64,000 bases of DNA from Cantharellus purpuraceus (taxonomy: Eukaryota; Basidiomycota; Agaricomycetes; Cantharellales; Hydnaceae), in the NCBI GenBank assembly GCA_025174535.1, contig JALBUN010000049.1, positions 1,612,001 through 1,676,000 on the forward strand. The letters are read 5' to 3'. The translations under genes and the position numbers were made by a program. Positions 1-11,107 of this stretch are shown one piece after another (position 1 is the first letter of the stretch; every line of letters begins with the position of its first letter). Under the pieces are notes generated by a model, which saw nothing but the letters and a program-made list of their open reading frames with translations, ran no database searches and had not been told where the DNA came from.

Positions 1-1389
1 GAAAATGGATGTTAAGGAAGGAATGCTTCACACAGCCTCGCTAACTGGTACGTACTGTTGCAGTTCCTGCAACATATGCCGTACCACCTACATTGCGGAT
101 GATTTTTTCTTCATCATCTGCGTTGTTATGACCAGATAGTTTCTTCAGAGCAGAAGCCACAACCGAAGGTCCACCCGTTCCCTCCGCCTCAATAGCATCA
201 TTAAAGTATAAGCCTCCCTTCACTGGCCACAAGTGGACTGATAACTCACAAGTGCATTCTTAACCACCATGAACGGTGCCGTCATCATCTCCATTGTCGG
301 TTCGCGCCATGTTTTTGCCTTTCTTTTGAATCCCGCACCAGGCATCCACTCTGGGACGTGTTTCACTGATGAAAGTATCAGTTGGGATCTGGAGGTCCCG
401 CAGAGGCTCACAGATGGGAAACATATCAACCAGAAATGCTCCTGGAACAACAGCCTCACTCGCGCCATCTTGGGCCAAACGCGCGATATAAATGTAACGG
501 TCGTTCTTGGGCTGTAGCTGAATGCCATACAAGACCTGCCAATGGACCAAAACGGTCACCGGGACATGTCACGACGAAATACGTTTTCAAGCTTACCTCC
601 ATGACAACAGCAGCAGCGAGGTGTCTGAAATGGTCCACGAAACCATCGGGTTCGTCATGGATTTTCTGCAATGCTAGCCTGCGGAAGGTCAATCGTCCCG
701 TGAAAATCATGCATGCAGCAAAACGACTCTCACCGCGAGTGTCTGAATTGTATCTGATCATACGCGGTGACTTCCTTAGGATTGAAATACTCATAAAACA
801 ACTTGCGATGCCGTCGCCAGTGGTGTCCATATTGCATGAAGGCAAAAATGTGGTCGAATCCCGTCCTGAGCGCATGAATCAATACATTTGACGAAAAAAG
901 AGGAGCAGAGTATGGGGATACGGACAAGGAGAACATTTCCAGTACGGGGCGGTCGGCGTACAGTGACGATCGGCTTTCGAATAAGTCATGGGCCACCTCC
1001 AAAGAATTTATATAAAGCACCGAAACACCTAAGGCGCTCATATGAAAAAGATCCCCTGTGTCTCTTTAGAGATGCATCGCTTGCTGACGGCTAGAGTGAT
1101 TGTACCGTATTGCTTGCCCCATTTTGTGATGTTCTCCCATACATGATGGGAAGACAACTCCGAGATGTTTCCGAGGAGAGATGTTGCACGAGGGCCTGGC
1201 GGCAGACGAAGACCTATTCATGCATGTCACCATAAGGCTGTGGCTCAAAGTAGCCTAGGGATTGGAAAGACCTTTGGGGATATGTTGTGTCCGTTTGGTC
1301 ATACAATAGACCAAGAAAGATCCAAGGACACACGAGCTGAGGGTGAGAGTGAGTGTATCGATTGAGCGCAGCGTTTTGACTAGCATCAT
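1..1389 (-). CDS. Cytochrome P450 monooxygenase, 5' part (CYP5144-like), partial at window start
   Basis: Haem-thiolate monooxygenase of the endoplasmic reticulum, cut by the window edge before its haem-binding Cys. Exon 1 (1389-1272) starts MMLVKTLRS and encodes an N-terminal membrane anchor (about residues 12-30) followed by TKR. Exon 2 (1213-1106) has the hinge RLPPGPR. Exon 3 starts at 1055 (GDLFHMSALGV). All three junctions are GT..AG and keep frame in phase 1. Later pieces show SLYADRPVLEM, YGHHWRRHRKLF (C-helix WxxxR), EYFNPKEVTAYD, KHVPEWMPGAGFKRKA and the I-helix AYVAGTAT, where the usual acidic residue (AGxDT) is Ala. A donor GTACGT follows at about 45, so the gene runs on past position 1. 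Family placement rests on these motifs. The I-helix substitution could lower activity. Later exons are outside the window. Confidence 0.88.
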
Positions 1390-2600
1390 TGTACTACGAT
1401 GCGCTAGATCCGCACTAGAGTCTGGAAGTCGTGCCCCTCTATTGAATATGGACGGTAGAAAGCGATCAAGTGGTTCCACCCACTATGTGGAACAACTGGC
1501 ACTGATATCATTACTGAAAAGATTCAGTGGGTTTCTACGAATAGGTTCAACTCGAATACCGACTGAAACTCTGTGACTAGATGCCTGAGCCTGGCAGCTT
1601 AGCGCTGCAGCTTAAACTCCAGCTTCAAGGCTATATAGTTTCGATTAGCCGAAGTGAGGCAGAGGAAGATTGAAGGCTGGTAGTATCGCTGCGACGGTTT
1701 GAAGGTTTAAAAGCCTGCCCAGGCTCGAGTTCAGCCAGGCAACCAACCTATTCACGGATTCTATTAAACCTTGCTTGACAGATCTTATACTTGCGTATCG
1801 ATCTCAGTGCACCTGATAGGAGTTTCTTTGGACAAGTATATCTTGCTTGCTTATTGAGTGCTAATGCACATAGGAACCCCTGACCATGGTCGGCACAGAC
1901 CTCATAGGTTATAGTAGTTGAGATCTTCCTGGCAGTGGCGAAATAAGATATCGGACGAAAAATTTCAAAGCCTCTGCTGTAAGTAAGCTTATTATTGTAA
2001 ATTCACCGGGTTACTATAACCGGTGTAAAAACTCTATGTTGAACCTATCTAACGCGCCATCTGGGGTAGTGGGTTCGGCGATTTTGATAAGCTTCTGGGC
2101 GAATCTTCCAGATGGATTTATGTAACCGGTTGACCAGTCCTAATCAGTTACCAAGTGGTGATTCGAGGACTATATCTATTTGTGTCGGAGAGAATCATCT
2201 TATCGCACCACTCTCCTAATACATAAACCAACTAAGTGTCAGTGACATCGGGATGCTTCCTCGGGGAGGGTCCCGGTTACTCCATACGCGATGCCCGCAT
2301 AAGCTATTCGCCGGGCCAACATCCCTGGAAGGTGCTGCCAAATGGATAGGCTCAGCATAGATTTAGTATGCCGCCGTTTGTAGCGTAAGATACAGTGTGT
2401 GCTTGATCTGTCACTGGTTTGCATGGTCATATCAAAATGAACCCTACGAGTTGTTCAAGGAAAGAAGGGAGGGTATGGAAGACGTGAAAATTGCGTTCTT
2501 CATTGTAGGTGCATCAGATACCAGCGTGACCCGATATGCGGATGCTGATCATACAGCGAATGGTCATTTAATTGGATCTGGCTCCCAGAGTGTTGCATAG
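1390..2600. other. Upstream region of the P450 and repeat-island edge, no gene seen
   Basis: Mixed-composition, apparently single-copy sequence. It should contain the minus-strand P450 promoter; a TATA-like ctatata lies near 1630 on the complementary strand. No open frame here gives a recognisable protein, and no RNA gene or transposon end was found. Confidence 0.4.
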
Positions 2601-3466
2601 CCTTGATGACAGGAGAGACTGGAGTTGGTTCTTGACTGGAAAATGGATCTGGAGATGGGATGACCAAAACAATGCCCCTGAAGAGAAGGTACCTCTGATG
2701 TATTGCTCTAATGTGATATGGATTTGACCCAAAGATTAAATCCCACCAAAATGCACATATGCAGTGTGTTTCTGTAATACAAAGGATCCCTGATAAGCAG
2801 GGAATCACAACAGCTGCATGTAGCTGCTGCCAGCATCAACAAGTCAGCCAAACCTATGTATAATCATAGAAGCCAACAGAAGTCAATAGTGTGACCTGAT
2901 AGGCCATGCATCAATAATAAAACAATCTCCAGATTCTGGGAGATTGGTGGGACTCTTGCTCACCGTCTATTAGACAGGGGAGTGAGGGGATAATAATATC
3001 CCCTGAATTCACATGTGCAACAGGCATGAAAACCTTCACACTGGAGCAACCCATTGCGCTGTAACTGGCATGTGTTGGGAGTAGGAGTACCATAAATTAT
3101 GGTACTCACACTGCCATAAACTATGGTACTCACACTACCATAAACTATGGTAGCCAAGACATTGAAGAATACTTTGATGTCACCAACATTGAGTATTACA
3201 ATGTAATACTTGGTACCCCATTTCTATGAAAGTTAGGAATATGCCTGGACTTTAATGGCCCAGGTCGAATCATGATGGGAACTGAAGAAGTCCCCACCCA
3301 TGAAGAGCACAATATAGATGCTCTTCATACCCTGTCATGGGGTACAGACTCCCCATGAAAAGGGAGTCACAGCATGAGTAGATGATGCCAAGGGGGTAAC
3401 TCAAAGAATGAGCTACCCACCACACAGTCATTCCCAAAAGAAGGACTATTTTCAGTAAAGGATCCC

Positions 3467-4071
3467 TGTTAAAGGCTGGAATGCTTGGGGGGTCAAAGGA
3501 ATAACCAGAGTTTGGCTGCTAGTGGTGAAAGGGAGGGGACTTTACTGTTCCAGTTCAACCAGAGACAGAGTGGGGACAATAACTATTGAGTCACATTGAG
3601 TGGACTTGGCTTCAACTTGTGTGTTGCACCCCCTTGGATCATTGGTCCAATATTTCAGGGTTTGGAGTACAGAGTTGGATCAAGGATCCAGAGTTCGACT
3701 TGTCAAGAATGTACTTGTCAAGAAGCTAGCAACCAAGAAGTTAATGGGGCAAATCTTAGTTGATATACGAACTACTGTAATAGACAGAGAGTAGCTCATA
3801 TAGGTATGTGGAGAATTGAATGCTGAAACTAAAACGATAAGACAATAAGACAGATATGGAGTACAACATGGAAAGGAGTTTGGAGTTCAGACCCAAGTCC
3901 GAACTGAAACTAAACAATATAAAAGAAGGAGGTTTGTTGTAACCCATAAGAAGAAGCTACTTATAAAGAGAACAATAATGGAGTTCAGGGTTGACAGAGG
4001 TGGAGTTGATGGGGATGGAGATGAAGGAGATGGAGGTCCAGAGTTCAGACTTGGTGTTACAGGATGTAACA
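3467..4071. repeat. Solo LTR (605 bp) with ATCCC target duplication
   Basis: Begins TGTTA and ends TAACA, flanked by ATCCC at 3462-3466 and 4072-4076. It interrupts element C exactly where the D copy at 13756 is continuous (accccccaatgg). A second copy of the same LTR family is at 8250-8890. It contains no coding capacity. Confidence 0.88.
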
Positions 4072-4276
4072 ATCCCCCAATGGAGTCCAACTAAGAACAT
4101 GAGGCAGATAGCATCATCTCATGAAGGGTCAACTGCATACATGGCTGATCAGATCCCTTGATTGAGGGATCAATGGAAAGAAAAGTATGCTGACTTATTT
4201 GGCAGCATACCTCTAGAACTTCCCCCATACAGGGAAGTTAACCACAAGATTAATCTTGTGGATCCTGACAAGCAGA

Positions 4277-5620
4277 GAACCTCTATGATGTAGATGTTTG
4301 GATGTGGCTCCAGAAGGCCACTCCTAAAAAAGGTTCTTCTGTGTTCAGGAAGAACCTATGGACTTTGTTCCAGACTCCCAGCCACTGGGAACTATTAACC
4401 AGTGGCCATAAGTTTTCACCCACTAGTGGTGACACTTTCCATGCTTCTATTTCAGAAGCATATAATTGGGGGGGGGGGTCATTCCCCCAAAGAGCATAAT
4501 GAGCTAGAACTTGCACTCTGGCTCAGGTGAATGGGAGGCATCACCCTGATCATGCTGCTATCCTGGAGGCATTTGCTAGTTGCATTGCCTCTGGAGAAGC
4601 ATTCAATCAACCCACCAGGGTTGGTAAGTGAAAGCAAGAGACTCAAGAAGCCTCTCAAGCAGCCCATAAAGCTGTTAAATGCTCCCTTGCTGAGCATTTG
4701 GGTCATGCTCAGCTAGATCATGACCTTGACCTGTAAGGAATAGAGGAGGGAGGTAGGCAACAGTGAGGAGATTGAATAAATGTGTGTGTGTGTATAGGAA
4801 GTGTGTGTGATGAAGTGGATATTGAATAGAGGTGGGGCTAGGTTGTGGAGGGGAATGTATGGATAGTTGATTTGTAGATGTACTTGACTGGAACACAGTG
4901 ATCAAATATCAAGGAGATCAACCAAGAATTGCAGCTGCTATGAGAGGTTTAAGTGGTGATGGGGAACAAAGACACCTTATGCAAGTGTATGTGCAATAGA
5001 AATGGGTCTCATGGTCCAAATCCTTCATAATTTGGAATAGAAATAGATGTTGCAATATCCTAATAGGATATGCAAAAGATTAGAAATCTTTCAGGTTGTT
5101 TAGGAGTTATTCCAGGAATGACAGAAGATAATACAAGTTGTTTGTTTTTCAACTTGGGAGGGATGAATATGATCAATCTGATCACATTTTGATACTTGGC
5201 TACAGCCATAATATACAATTTGATAATCACATGAAAGACTGATTGTTAGCAAGGATGAAACATATGAGAAAACAAATGATACAGAAAATTGTAATATATG
5301 ATGTCACAAGGAAAAAAACATTTTACAGAGGAAGGACATTTTATCCGTTTGACTTGAGATTTATGATGAGTATTAATCATCATAATATCTCCCATTTTGA
5401 GTAGAAACCACCCCCATAGAATGAAGAGAGGGCTCACAAGATAAATTTGAAAATGATCCTATCCCCATCCATTGACCAGAAATCCCTGAATCTTTTACAT
5501 CTTTTCCTTATCATATCTCCCCATCTTTTACTCCAATAGCTCCTTAATTTCATTTAAGTAAATTCTTGACATGACTGAGACACTGCATTAGCGGCTGCCT
5601 CCTCATCCATCCAAGTGGAT
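4277..5620. other. Unassigned decayed repeat-like DNA, with a TG microsatellite
   Basis: From 4277 the sequence leaves the D alignment. It is TpG/CpA-rich with almost no CpG, like the surrounding old repeats, and has no intact frame. A short (GT)n run lies at about 4782-4812 and an 11-G run at about 4469. The broken plus-strand frame around 4900-5230 looks protein-like (for example GDQPRIAAAMRGLSGDGEQ) but I do not recognise it. Confidence 0.4.
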
Positions 5621-5716
5621 GAGGATACTATGATGACATCAGGGATGACTGAGAGCTGTCCCCTTCCAGAGCCATATGATCAAGATGATCATGGTGAATG
5701 AGGTCATGCCTCATTC

Positions 5717-5729
5717 AAAAAGGGGAGGG
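5717..5729 (+). promoter_or_regulatory. Polypurine tract of element C
   Basis: aaaaaggggaggg sits directly against the LTR start TGTAAG at 5730. Element D has the equivalent aagaaggggaggg at 31445-31457 next to its LTR. This is the expected plus-strand primer position for an LTR retrotransposon. Confidence 0.75.
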
Positions 5730-6001
5730 TGTAAGTACCCTAGGTACTTACTTACTATAGAGTAGTATATATTAATATTAGTATATACAGCATTGCCTTA
5801 AGGAGTGCTGCTTTTCTTGATAGATATATGCATCCATAGGGTGCATATGTATAGTTATTATATAGTCAAGTGGGCCAAGTATACATGTGGGTCCACATGT
5901 AGTTAGGGTAACTTAGACTTTACCACACCACTGTTGCACATAGCACAACCAATATAACTTGGTTGAGTTCTGTGTCAGTGTGAACTAAGTCTAATCTTAC
6001 A
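5730..6001 (+). repeat. LTR of the C/D Gypsy family (about 272 bp)
   Basis: Starts TGTAAGTACCC after the polypurine tract and can be read to CTTACA at 6001, which mirrors TGTAAG. Relatives are at 15079-15356 (reverse strand) and 31458-31663 (cut short). All share the GTACTTACTTA start, the paired gcattcc/ggaatgc hairpin and the tgcaccctatgggtgca palindrome-like core. The exact right end is uncertain because the 31.4-kb copy stops at TGTACA. Confidence 0.7.
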
Positions 6002-6929
6002 ATCACAGAGTCAAATTTATTTGATGCATGATGATGTGTCAGCATGTGTAGGAACCTATGCTCCAAGGATTGCAGTTTCCAGGGTCCAGTCTTGGACTGC
6101 CCTGTCATAGTGTTCTATATTTCTGTAGAACCATTCCTGGGCCTCACCTTTAAGGTAAGTGCCTAAGTACAACAGCTGAAACTTTGTACTTGATGGCCTG
6201 AGAAGGTTATTCATCTTCAGCTATCATAGCATTCCTGCTACAAAGATCTCAAACTCTTCAAGATCTGCACCTCCTGAGTATTGCTCAGGGGACAACACTT
6301 TTATGCCAGCTTTGGTAAGTACAGACTTCTCTGGGTCTGTATCTTTGTTATTGACTATGGCTACTTGTACCATGCAAGTAGTACCATTGATAGGATAAAT
6401 TGTGTCCAATTGATCTGGAATACGTTGGCCTTCTAAGGTCAATGGTGTGGATTGCTCCCTGTGATGGGGAGCATCCTCTTGAGGTACCCATTGGGTATCT
6501 CACTGCTCATATGCACTGATAACTATTCAGCACATTTTGCAACTGTCAATTTAAGTTGACTGTGACATTGAGCTCCTGTTGAGGCCACTGCTCTCTAAAG
6601 AGCTGGCCAAGCTCTTGTTCCACATGTTTAGCCTTCCATTCAAGGGCTAATCTATGTTTGCAAGAAGCCTCAGCTTCTCACTCTTTCCATAGCTCAATCT
6701 CTTGATCAAGCTCCCTTGATCTAGATTGGGGAGTTTCCTCCTCAATCTGTATTGGTAATCCTTGGTTTACAGGGATTACTGGATTTTGATTCCCTCCATT
6801 GGGAGAATCTTGTTCCCTCTATCCAACTGATCACTTGGTTGGATCCCCTCACTCTAGGGAGGCCTAGACTCTCCAGATTCAGATTCTCATTGAGGATCTG
6901 ATCATCAGCAACATGACTTGCTTGGTCAA
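6002..6929 (-). pseudogene. Decayed gag of a C/D-family Gypsy element
   Basis: On the minus strand, residues such as DPEKSVLTKAGIKVL, EQYSGGADLEEFEIFVAGML, GEAQEWFY-type and HHHASNKFDSV align with the D gag at 11500-11920. Upstream sequence to about 6930 is a broken, Glu/Gln/Leu-rich N-terminal region. The gag is cut at its 3' side by the LTR ending at 6001 and at its 5' side by the LTR fragments from 6930. Stops and frame changes make it non-coding. Confidence 0.75.
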
Positions 6930-7159
6930 TTGGATGGTCAGATTTATCCACCTACTTCCTCTAGCCTTTAAGTGCATTCCCCTCTTTTCAGAATATTTGG
7001 ACCCCTAAGCATCTGTGAACTCTAGACTCTGGAAGCCTTATTCATTCCCTGCTGCTAAGAAATGTATTACCTTCCTGTGTATAGTCTGCATTAACCATTA
7101 CAATAGATTGTAATCAAAGTATAAACATTAAATTGTTTCTGGAGTTGTGCTGCAGTAGG
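6930..7159 (+). repeat. Fragment of the 1.4-kb LTR-like repeat E, forward
   Basis: Matches 10031-10256 of the complete repeat E in the same orientation, with scattered changes. It ends abruptly at 7159, where the reverse fragment begins. Confidence 0.75.
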
Positions 7160-7619
7160 TGTTTTGGAACCCGCAAAATTATGGTGTTAGGGCAAACTCT
7201 AAATCACCACAATTCCGTGAATGAACAGCTGAGAAGAATATCAAACCCTGCTGCAGCACAACTCCAGAAACGATTTAATGTTTGTACTTTGGTTACAATC
7301 CTTTGTATTGGTCAATGCAGACTATACACAGAAAAGTAATACATTTCTTAGCAGCAAGAAATGAATGAGACTTCCAGAGTCTAGAGTTTACAGACGCTTA
7401 GGGGTCCAGATATTCCGAAAAGAGGGGAATGCACTTAGAGGCTAAAGGAAGTAGGTGGATGAATCCAACCGTCCAACCAGTGGCACTCAGAAGCGGGTAA
7501 CAGCAATGTGTGAAGTAGTCTAGCAACTGCTTCACACGAGTTCAAGATCCTAATGCTCTGCAAAGGCAGTACACACTAGTAACTTAAACAAAGAGCACTA
7601 ATGGCAGGACTATTGACAG
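7160..7619 (-). repeat. Fragment of repeat E, reverse, forming a head-to-head palindrome
   Basis: Reverse complement of 9885-10345, starting at the E terminus TGTTTTGGAACC. It lies directly against the forward fragment, so about 200 bp on either side (6955-7155 and 7240-7460) are inverted repeats around a roughly 90-bp loop. It is truncated at 7619 by an LTR of the A/B family. The open frame inside (RRISNPAAAQLQKRF) is only LTR sequence and occurs identically in E. Confidence 0.78.
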
Positions 7620-8031
7620 ATGCGCCCTCACTGATACCGGTGTCTGAGATTTTGGAGATGGAGTATGACTTAGATAGTTAGGATTGGACTTAGGAGCTAG
7701 GTGTGATTTGATATTTGAACTGGGGAATGAAGTCCCCAGTTGGGCAACTTAAATACATATTTGAAATCTAATAATAATTACTCCGGTGATGGGTCTCCAA
7801 GGCTGACGGCCTTATGTGGATATATCTGAGTCCGACGGGGATGGATGTCCAGGTTCCTATGGTGATGCTGATGCATCAATTGGAACTGGAGGTGGATGAG
7901 TGAGATCAGCGGTGATAATTGGACAGATAAATGGAGATGTGATGGTTTCCAAATGGAGTATAGATTTCATGTGCGTGGGGATCTGAGTGGATTGGACGGG
8001 GATCTGGGCGTTAATGAATATAGTCATAACA
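7620..8031 (-). repeat. Truncated LTR of the A/B Gypsy family
   Basis: Aligns with the A/B LTR (16112-16524) from gcgccctcac to its end ATAACA. The first 130 or so bases are missing. Contains the family's landmarks aactggggaatgaagtcccc and ggttcctatggtgatg. Orientation follows the minus-strand element convention used for A and B. Confidence 0.8.
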
Positions 8032-8249
8032 AGTCCCACTCAGAGTGACAATTGATTGGCCTTGCCAATATTGAGAGGAGGGTGAGGAAATAGGAGGAGG
8101 GAAAGAGATGGAGGCCTTGTGGTGGCTCCATGCCATGGGACAGGTCTGTGGCTGGAGTTGCATGGTTCCTAAGGGCAAATCTAGGTCATGTGTCTGGTAA
8201 TCTAGTGAACTCAACTGACTGGGTGGTGGGGTTCCATTCAGGTCCATGC
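8032..8249. other. Unassigned repeat-island DNA, target of the 8250 LTR
   Basis: No match elsewhere in the window. It is continuous with 8896-8913 once the solo LTR is removed. No protein family recognised on either strand. Confidence 0.3.
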
Positions 8250-8890
8250 TGTTAAGGTGACTGAAAAACAGAGTTCAAGGAGGTAACCAGAGTTTGGATG
8301 CTAGAGATATATGGGAAGGGACTTTACTGTTCCAGTTCAACTGGAGACAGAGAGGTGCAATAACTATTGAGTTGGATCAAGTGGACTTGGCTTCAACTTG
8401 TGTGTTGTGCCCCCTCAGATCATCAGTCCAATATTTTGGAGTTCAGAGGTACAGAGCTGGATCAGGGATCTGGAGTTTGACTTGTCAAGAAGTCACTTGT
8501 CAAGAAGCTAGCAACCAAGAGGATGTTGGGGTCAAACTTAGTTGATATACAAACTACTGTAACATACAGAAAATAGCCCATATAAGTATACAGAGAATTG
8601 AATGAGAAATCTGAAGTGGGAGAACAATAGAGCAGATATGGAATACAATATGGAAAGGAGTTCAGGGTTTGGTTTCAAGTCTGAACTATGACTAATCAAT
8701 ATGAAAGATGAAGGTTATTGTAACTCATAACTAGGAAACTACTTATCAAGAGAACAATAGACAGAGTTTGGGGTTGTTGGAGATGGAGTTGATGGAGATG
8801 GAGTTGATGGAGATGGAGTTGATGGAGATGGAGTAGGAGGAGGTGGGGATGGAGCCTGGAGCTCAGACTTGGTGTTACAGAATGTAAACA
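8250..8890. repeat. Solo LTR (641 bp) with CATGC target duplication
   Basis: Second copy of the 3467 LTR family, TGTTAAGG to TGTAAACA, flanked by CATGC at 8245-8249 and 8891-8895. It contains a tandem array of the 15-mer ggagatggagttgat (about 8779-8833), which is shorter in the other copy. Confidence 0.88.
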
Positions 8891-8913
8891 CATGCCCAGG
8901 TACTGAGTGAGAA

Positions 8914-10345
8914 TGTATGGGAACCACCTTTTCCCTATCAAATTCCATTTATGCAGCACCAATGTGCTATTCTTTGCTTTTCCATTCCTAAATATCAGCA
9001 TATATTTGATGCTTGTACCTGGAATGGACTTATTCAAATATTCTCTATTTTTCCATATTTTTTCGGGAATATTCCATGCAGAACTCGGCTCAGAATCATT
9101 TATTTCTGCTGTGCTACAGTTGTGGACCCATAGGCGCCCACAAACCTTCGCACAGCCGCCTCTCCCCTTTTGGACCAGGCATTTGGCCTGAATTCAAGCT
9201 CAGATGTCTCTGATCAATAAATATTCTGTAACTTAACAACCACAGCCTCTCAGGGCACTATTTTCCATGCAGATCATCACCTGACATGTGGCTATCCATG
9301 GCTGTCCAAACCAGTGCAGAAAACAGGGTGGACACCCTTCTTTTCACCTGATCAGTGCCTAGTTCAGGGATCAGATCAGCTGATGGGTGATCAAATCAGG
9401 TGATTGCCTTGGAATATTCTACCCCTTTCCATAACATTCTAGCTGTTTCCCTCTATTATTAGATAGAACTTTCCAGAACCATTATTCAGCTCCTGATCAG
9501 TGTTAGTGCTGTGATCAGATCCTGTGATTGGCTTGGAATATTCTACCCCTTTCTTCCACCTTCCACAACCTTCCAGTAGTTTCCATCTATTAATAGGTAG
9601 AATATTCCAGAACCATTAGTCAGCCCCTGTAAATACAATATATAAGGAGGCCATTCTGCCTCTGAAAGAATAACATATCATCATATTCTACCCATCTTCT
9701 GCACACCAGTGTGACTAGAGTGACATACAGTGTCATCCTCTATCTCAGTAACTGTTGATTACCAGTTCAAGGATCTTTTACAGTTGTGTAACTGTACTTG
9801 ATTGCACTCGAAGTAGTGATATTCCTGCTTTGGGCGTGAGTGTAGTATCTGCCTCACGTGACTACAAATCTACAGGGTGAGATTGTCTGTCGATAGTCCT
9901 GCCATTAGTGCTCTTGTTTAAGTAACTAGTGTGTACTGCCTTTGCAGAGCATTAGAAGCTTGAACTCGTGTGAAGCAGTTGCTAGACTACTTCACACATT
10001 GCTGTTACCCGCTTCTGAGTGCCACTGGTTGGACGGTTGGATTCATCCACCTACTTCCTTTAGCCTCTAAGTGCATTCCCCTCTTTTTGGAATATCTGGA
10101 CCCCTAAGCGTCCGTGAACTCTAGACTCTGGAAGTCTTATTCATTTCTTGCTGCTAAGAAACATATTACCTTTCTGCGTATAGTCTGCATTGACCAATAC
10201 AAAGGATTGTAACCAAAGTACAAACATTAAATCGTTTCTGGAGTTGTGCTGCAGCAGGGTTTGATATTCTTCTCAGCTGTTCATTCACGGAATTGTGGTG
10301 ATTTAGAGTTTGCCCTAACACCATAATTTTGCGGGTTCCAAAACA
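8914..10345 (+). repeat. Repeat E: 1.43-kb LTR-like element with GAGAA target duplication
   Basis: Starts TGTATGGGAACC and ends GGTTCCAAAACA, an imperfect terminal inversion. It is flanked by GAGAA at 8909-8913 and 10346-10350. Inside are a TATA-type tatataagg near 9640 and a tandem duplication of about 115 bp (about 9395-9510 and 9513-9630, both containing cttggaatattctacccc). Length, TG..CA ends and 5-bp duplication fit a solo LTR with a long U3, although a non-autonomous element is possible. Fragments recur at 6930-7619. Confidence 0.75.
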
Positions 10346-11107
10346 GAGAATGCTGGGCATTCTCACAAAGACATTGGACCTGGGCCAATGTGACACCAGG
10401 TGGGGTCACCCTGGGAACAGTAATAACCACCACTTATGAGGTGTCACACTCAGTGGCAGTAAGCTGCCCACAAGGAGATGTCACAGCCAGGGGCCAGATG
10501 GTTGGAATGGATGCTCCATGCACAGACGATGGCATTGAATGCCTCAAAGGCTTCTGTGGCAAAGAGAAGTGCTGGCCCAAAGCATTGGACATGCTCAGGG
10601 AGGTGCAAGAGCAAGTGGAATTTGGACTTATTGAACCATTGAGTGGTCCACTGTGCAGTCATGGCCAGGAAGTGGTCCACTGCTCCACTTAGTGTAGACT
10701 GTCAAATGCAGCTGATGGGTCAGTGAAAGCATTGGGAAGGCAGGCAAGGAAGATATGCTATATGAGCATCCAGGTCATGGATGCTTGTGGTCCAGACCAG
10801 GGGAATAAGTGCCCCAAGGGCAGCCCATGCACCAATGATCTTGGGCTCCAGAAGGTCATAGAATACAAAGATCCTGACCTCAGCAATAGCATGGAAATTG
10901 CAACTGACTGTATGGGAACTGGTTTTCCCCAATAAAGATCTTGTTTACTGTCCCAAGGCCACTTTATTAGCCTGGTCCCCTCAGAGTCAGTCCAACAGTG
11001 GTGTGATAATAGAATAGACACTTCGTTGACTGTGGGCACCATCTCTGGTTTAGTTCTGTAGGGGGCCTGCTCATAGCCCACCTGTCTGTTTTATGGACAA
11101 CACTCAT
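10346..11107 (+). other. Unassigned sequence running into the ITS2 relic
   Basis: Plus-strand frames of 100 and 70 residues lie at 10390-10692 and 10723-10935. They are Cys-containing and end in stops, and I recognise no family. From about 10950 the text begins to resemble a basidiomycete ITS2 (gtgtgataat, then ggacaac before the 28S start). The boundary between unknown DNA and ITS2 cannot be placed exactly. Confidence 0.35.

Larger units (their letters stand above)
2600..5729 (+). mobile_element. Degenerate Ty3/Gypsy element C (same family as element D)
   Basis: Decayed element matching D at 12.98-13.95 kb. The retropepsin block at about 2935-3230 parallels the D copy at 13240-13540, including the stretch coding for MISPEF and the downstream region around the words for EYYNVILGTPF. 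Frames are broken by stops and small indels, and most CpGs are TpG or CpA. The homology to D ends near 4276 and everything 3' of it up to about 5620 is unalignable. The 3' end (5620-5729) matches the 3' end of D at 31301-31457 and finishes with a polypurine tract and an LTR. The left boundary is not defined; I place it where D homology begins. No functional protein can be made. Confidence 0.7.

Noticed and set aside
5730..6001. Insertion with TSD ATCAC for the C-family LTR
   Set aside because: Only the right flank (ATCAC) is visible, and the left end of element C is lost, so no duplication can be shown.
7133..7339. Shared ORF (RRISNPAAAQLQKRF) also at 10166-10396 as a duplicated gene
   Set aside because: Both copies are the same terminal part of repeat E; the frame is incidental to the repeat.
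3460..8890. CRISPR-like array from repeated LTR words
   Set aside because: Eukaryotic context; the repeats are LTR copies with target duplications, and spacing is not regular.
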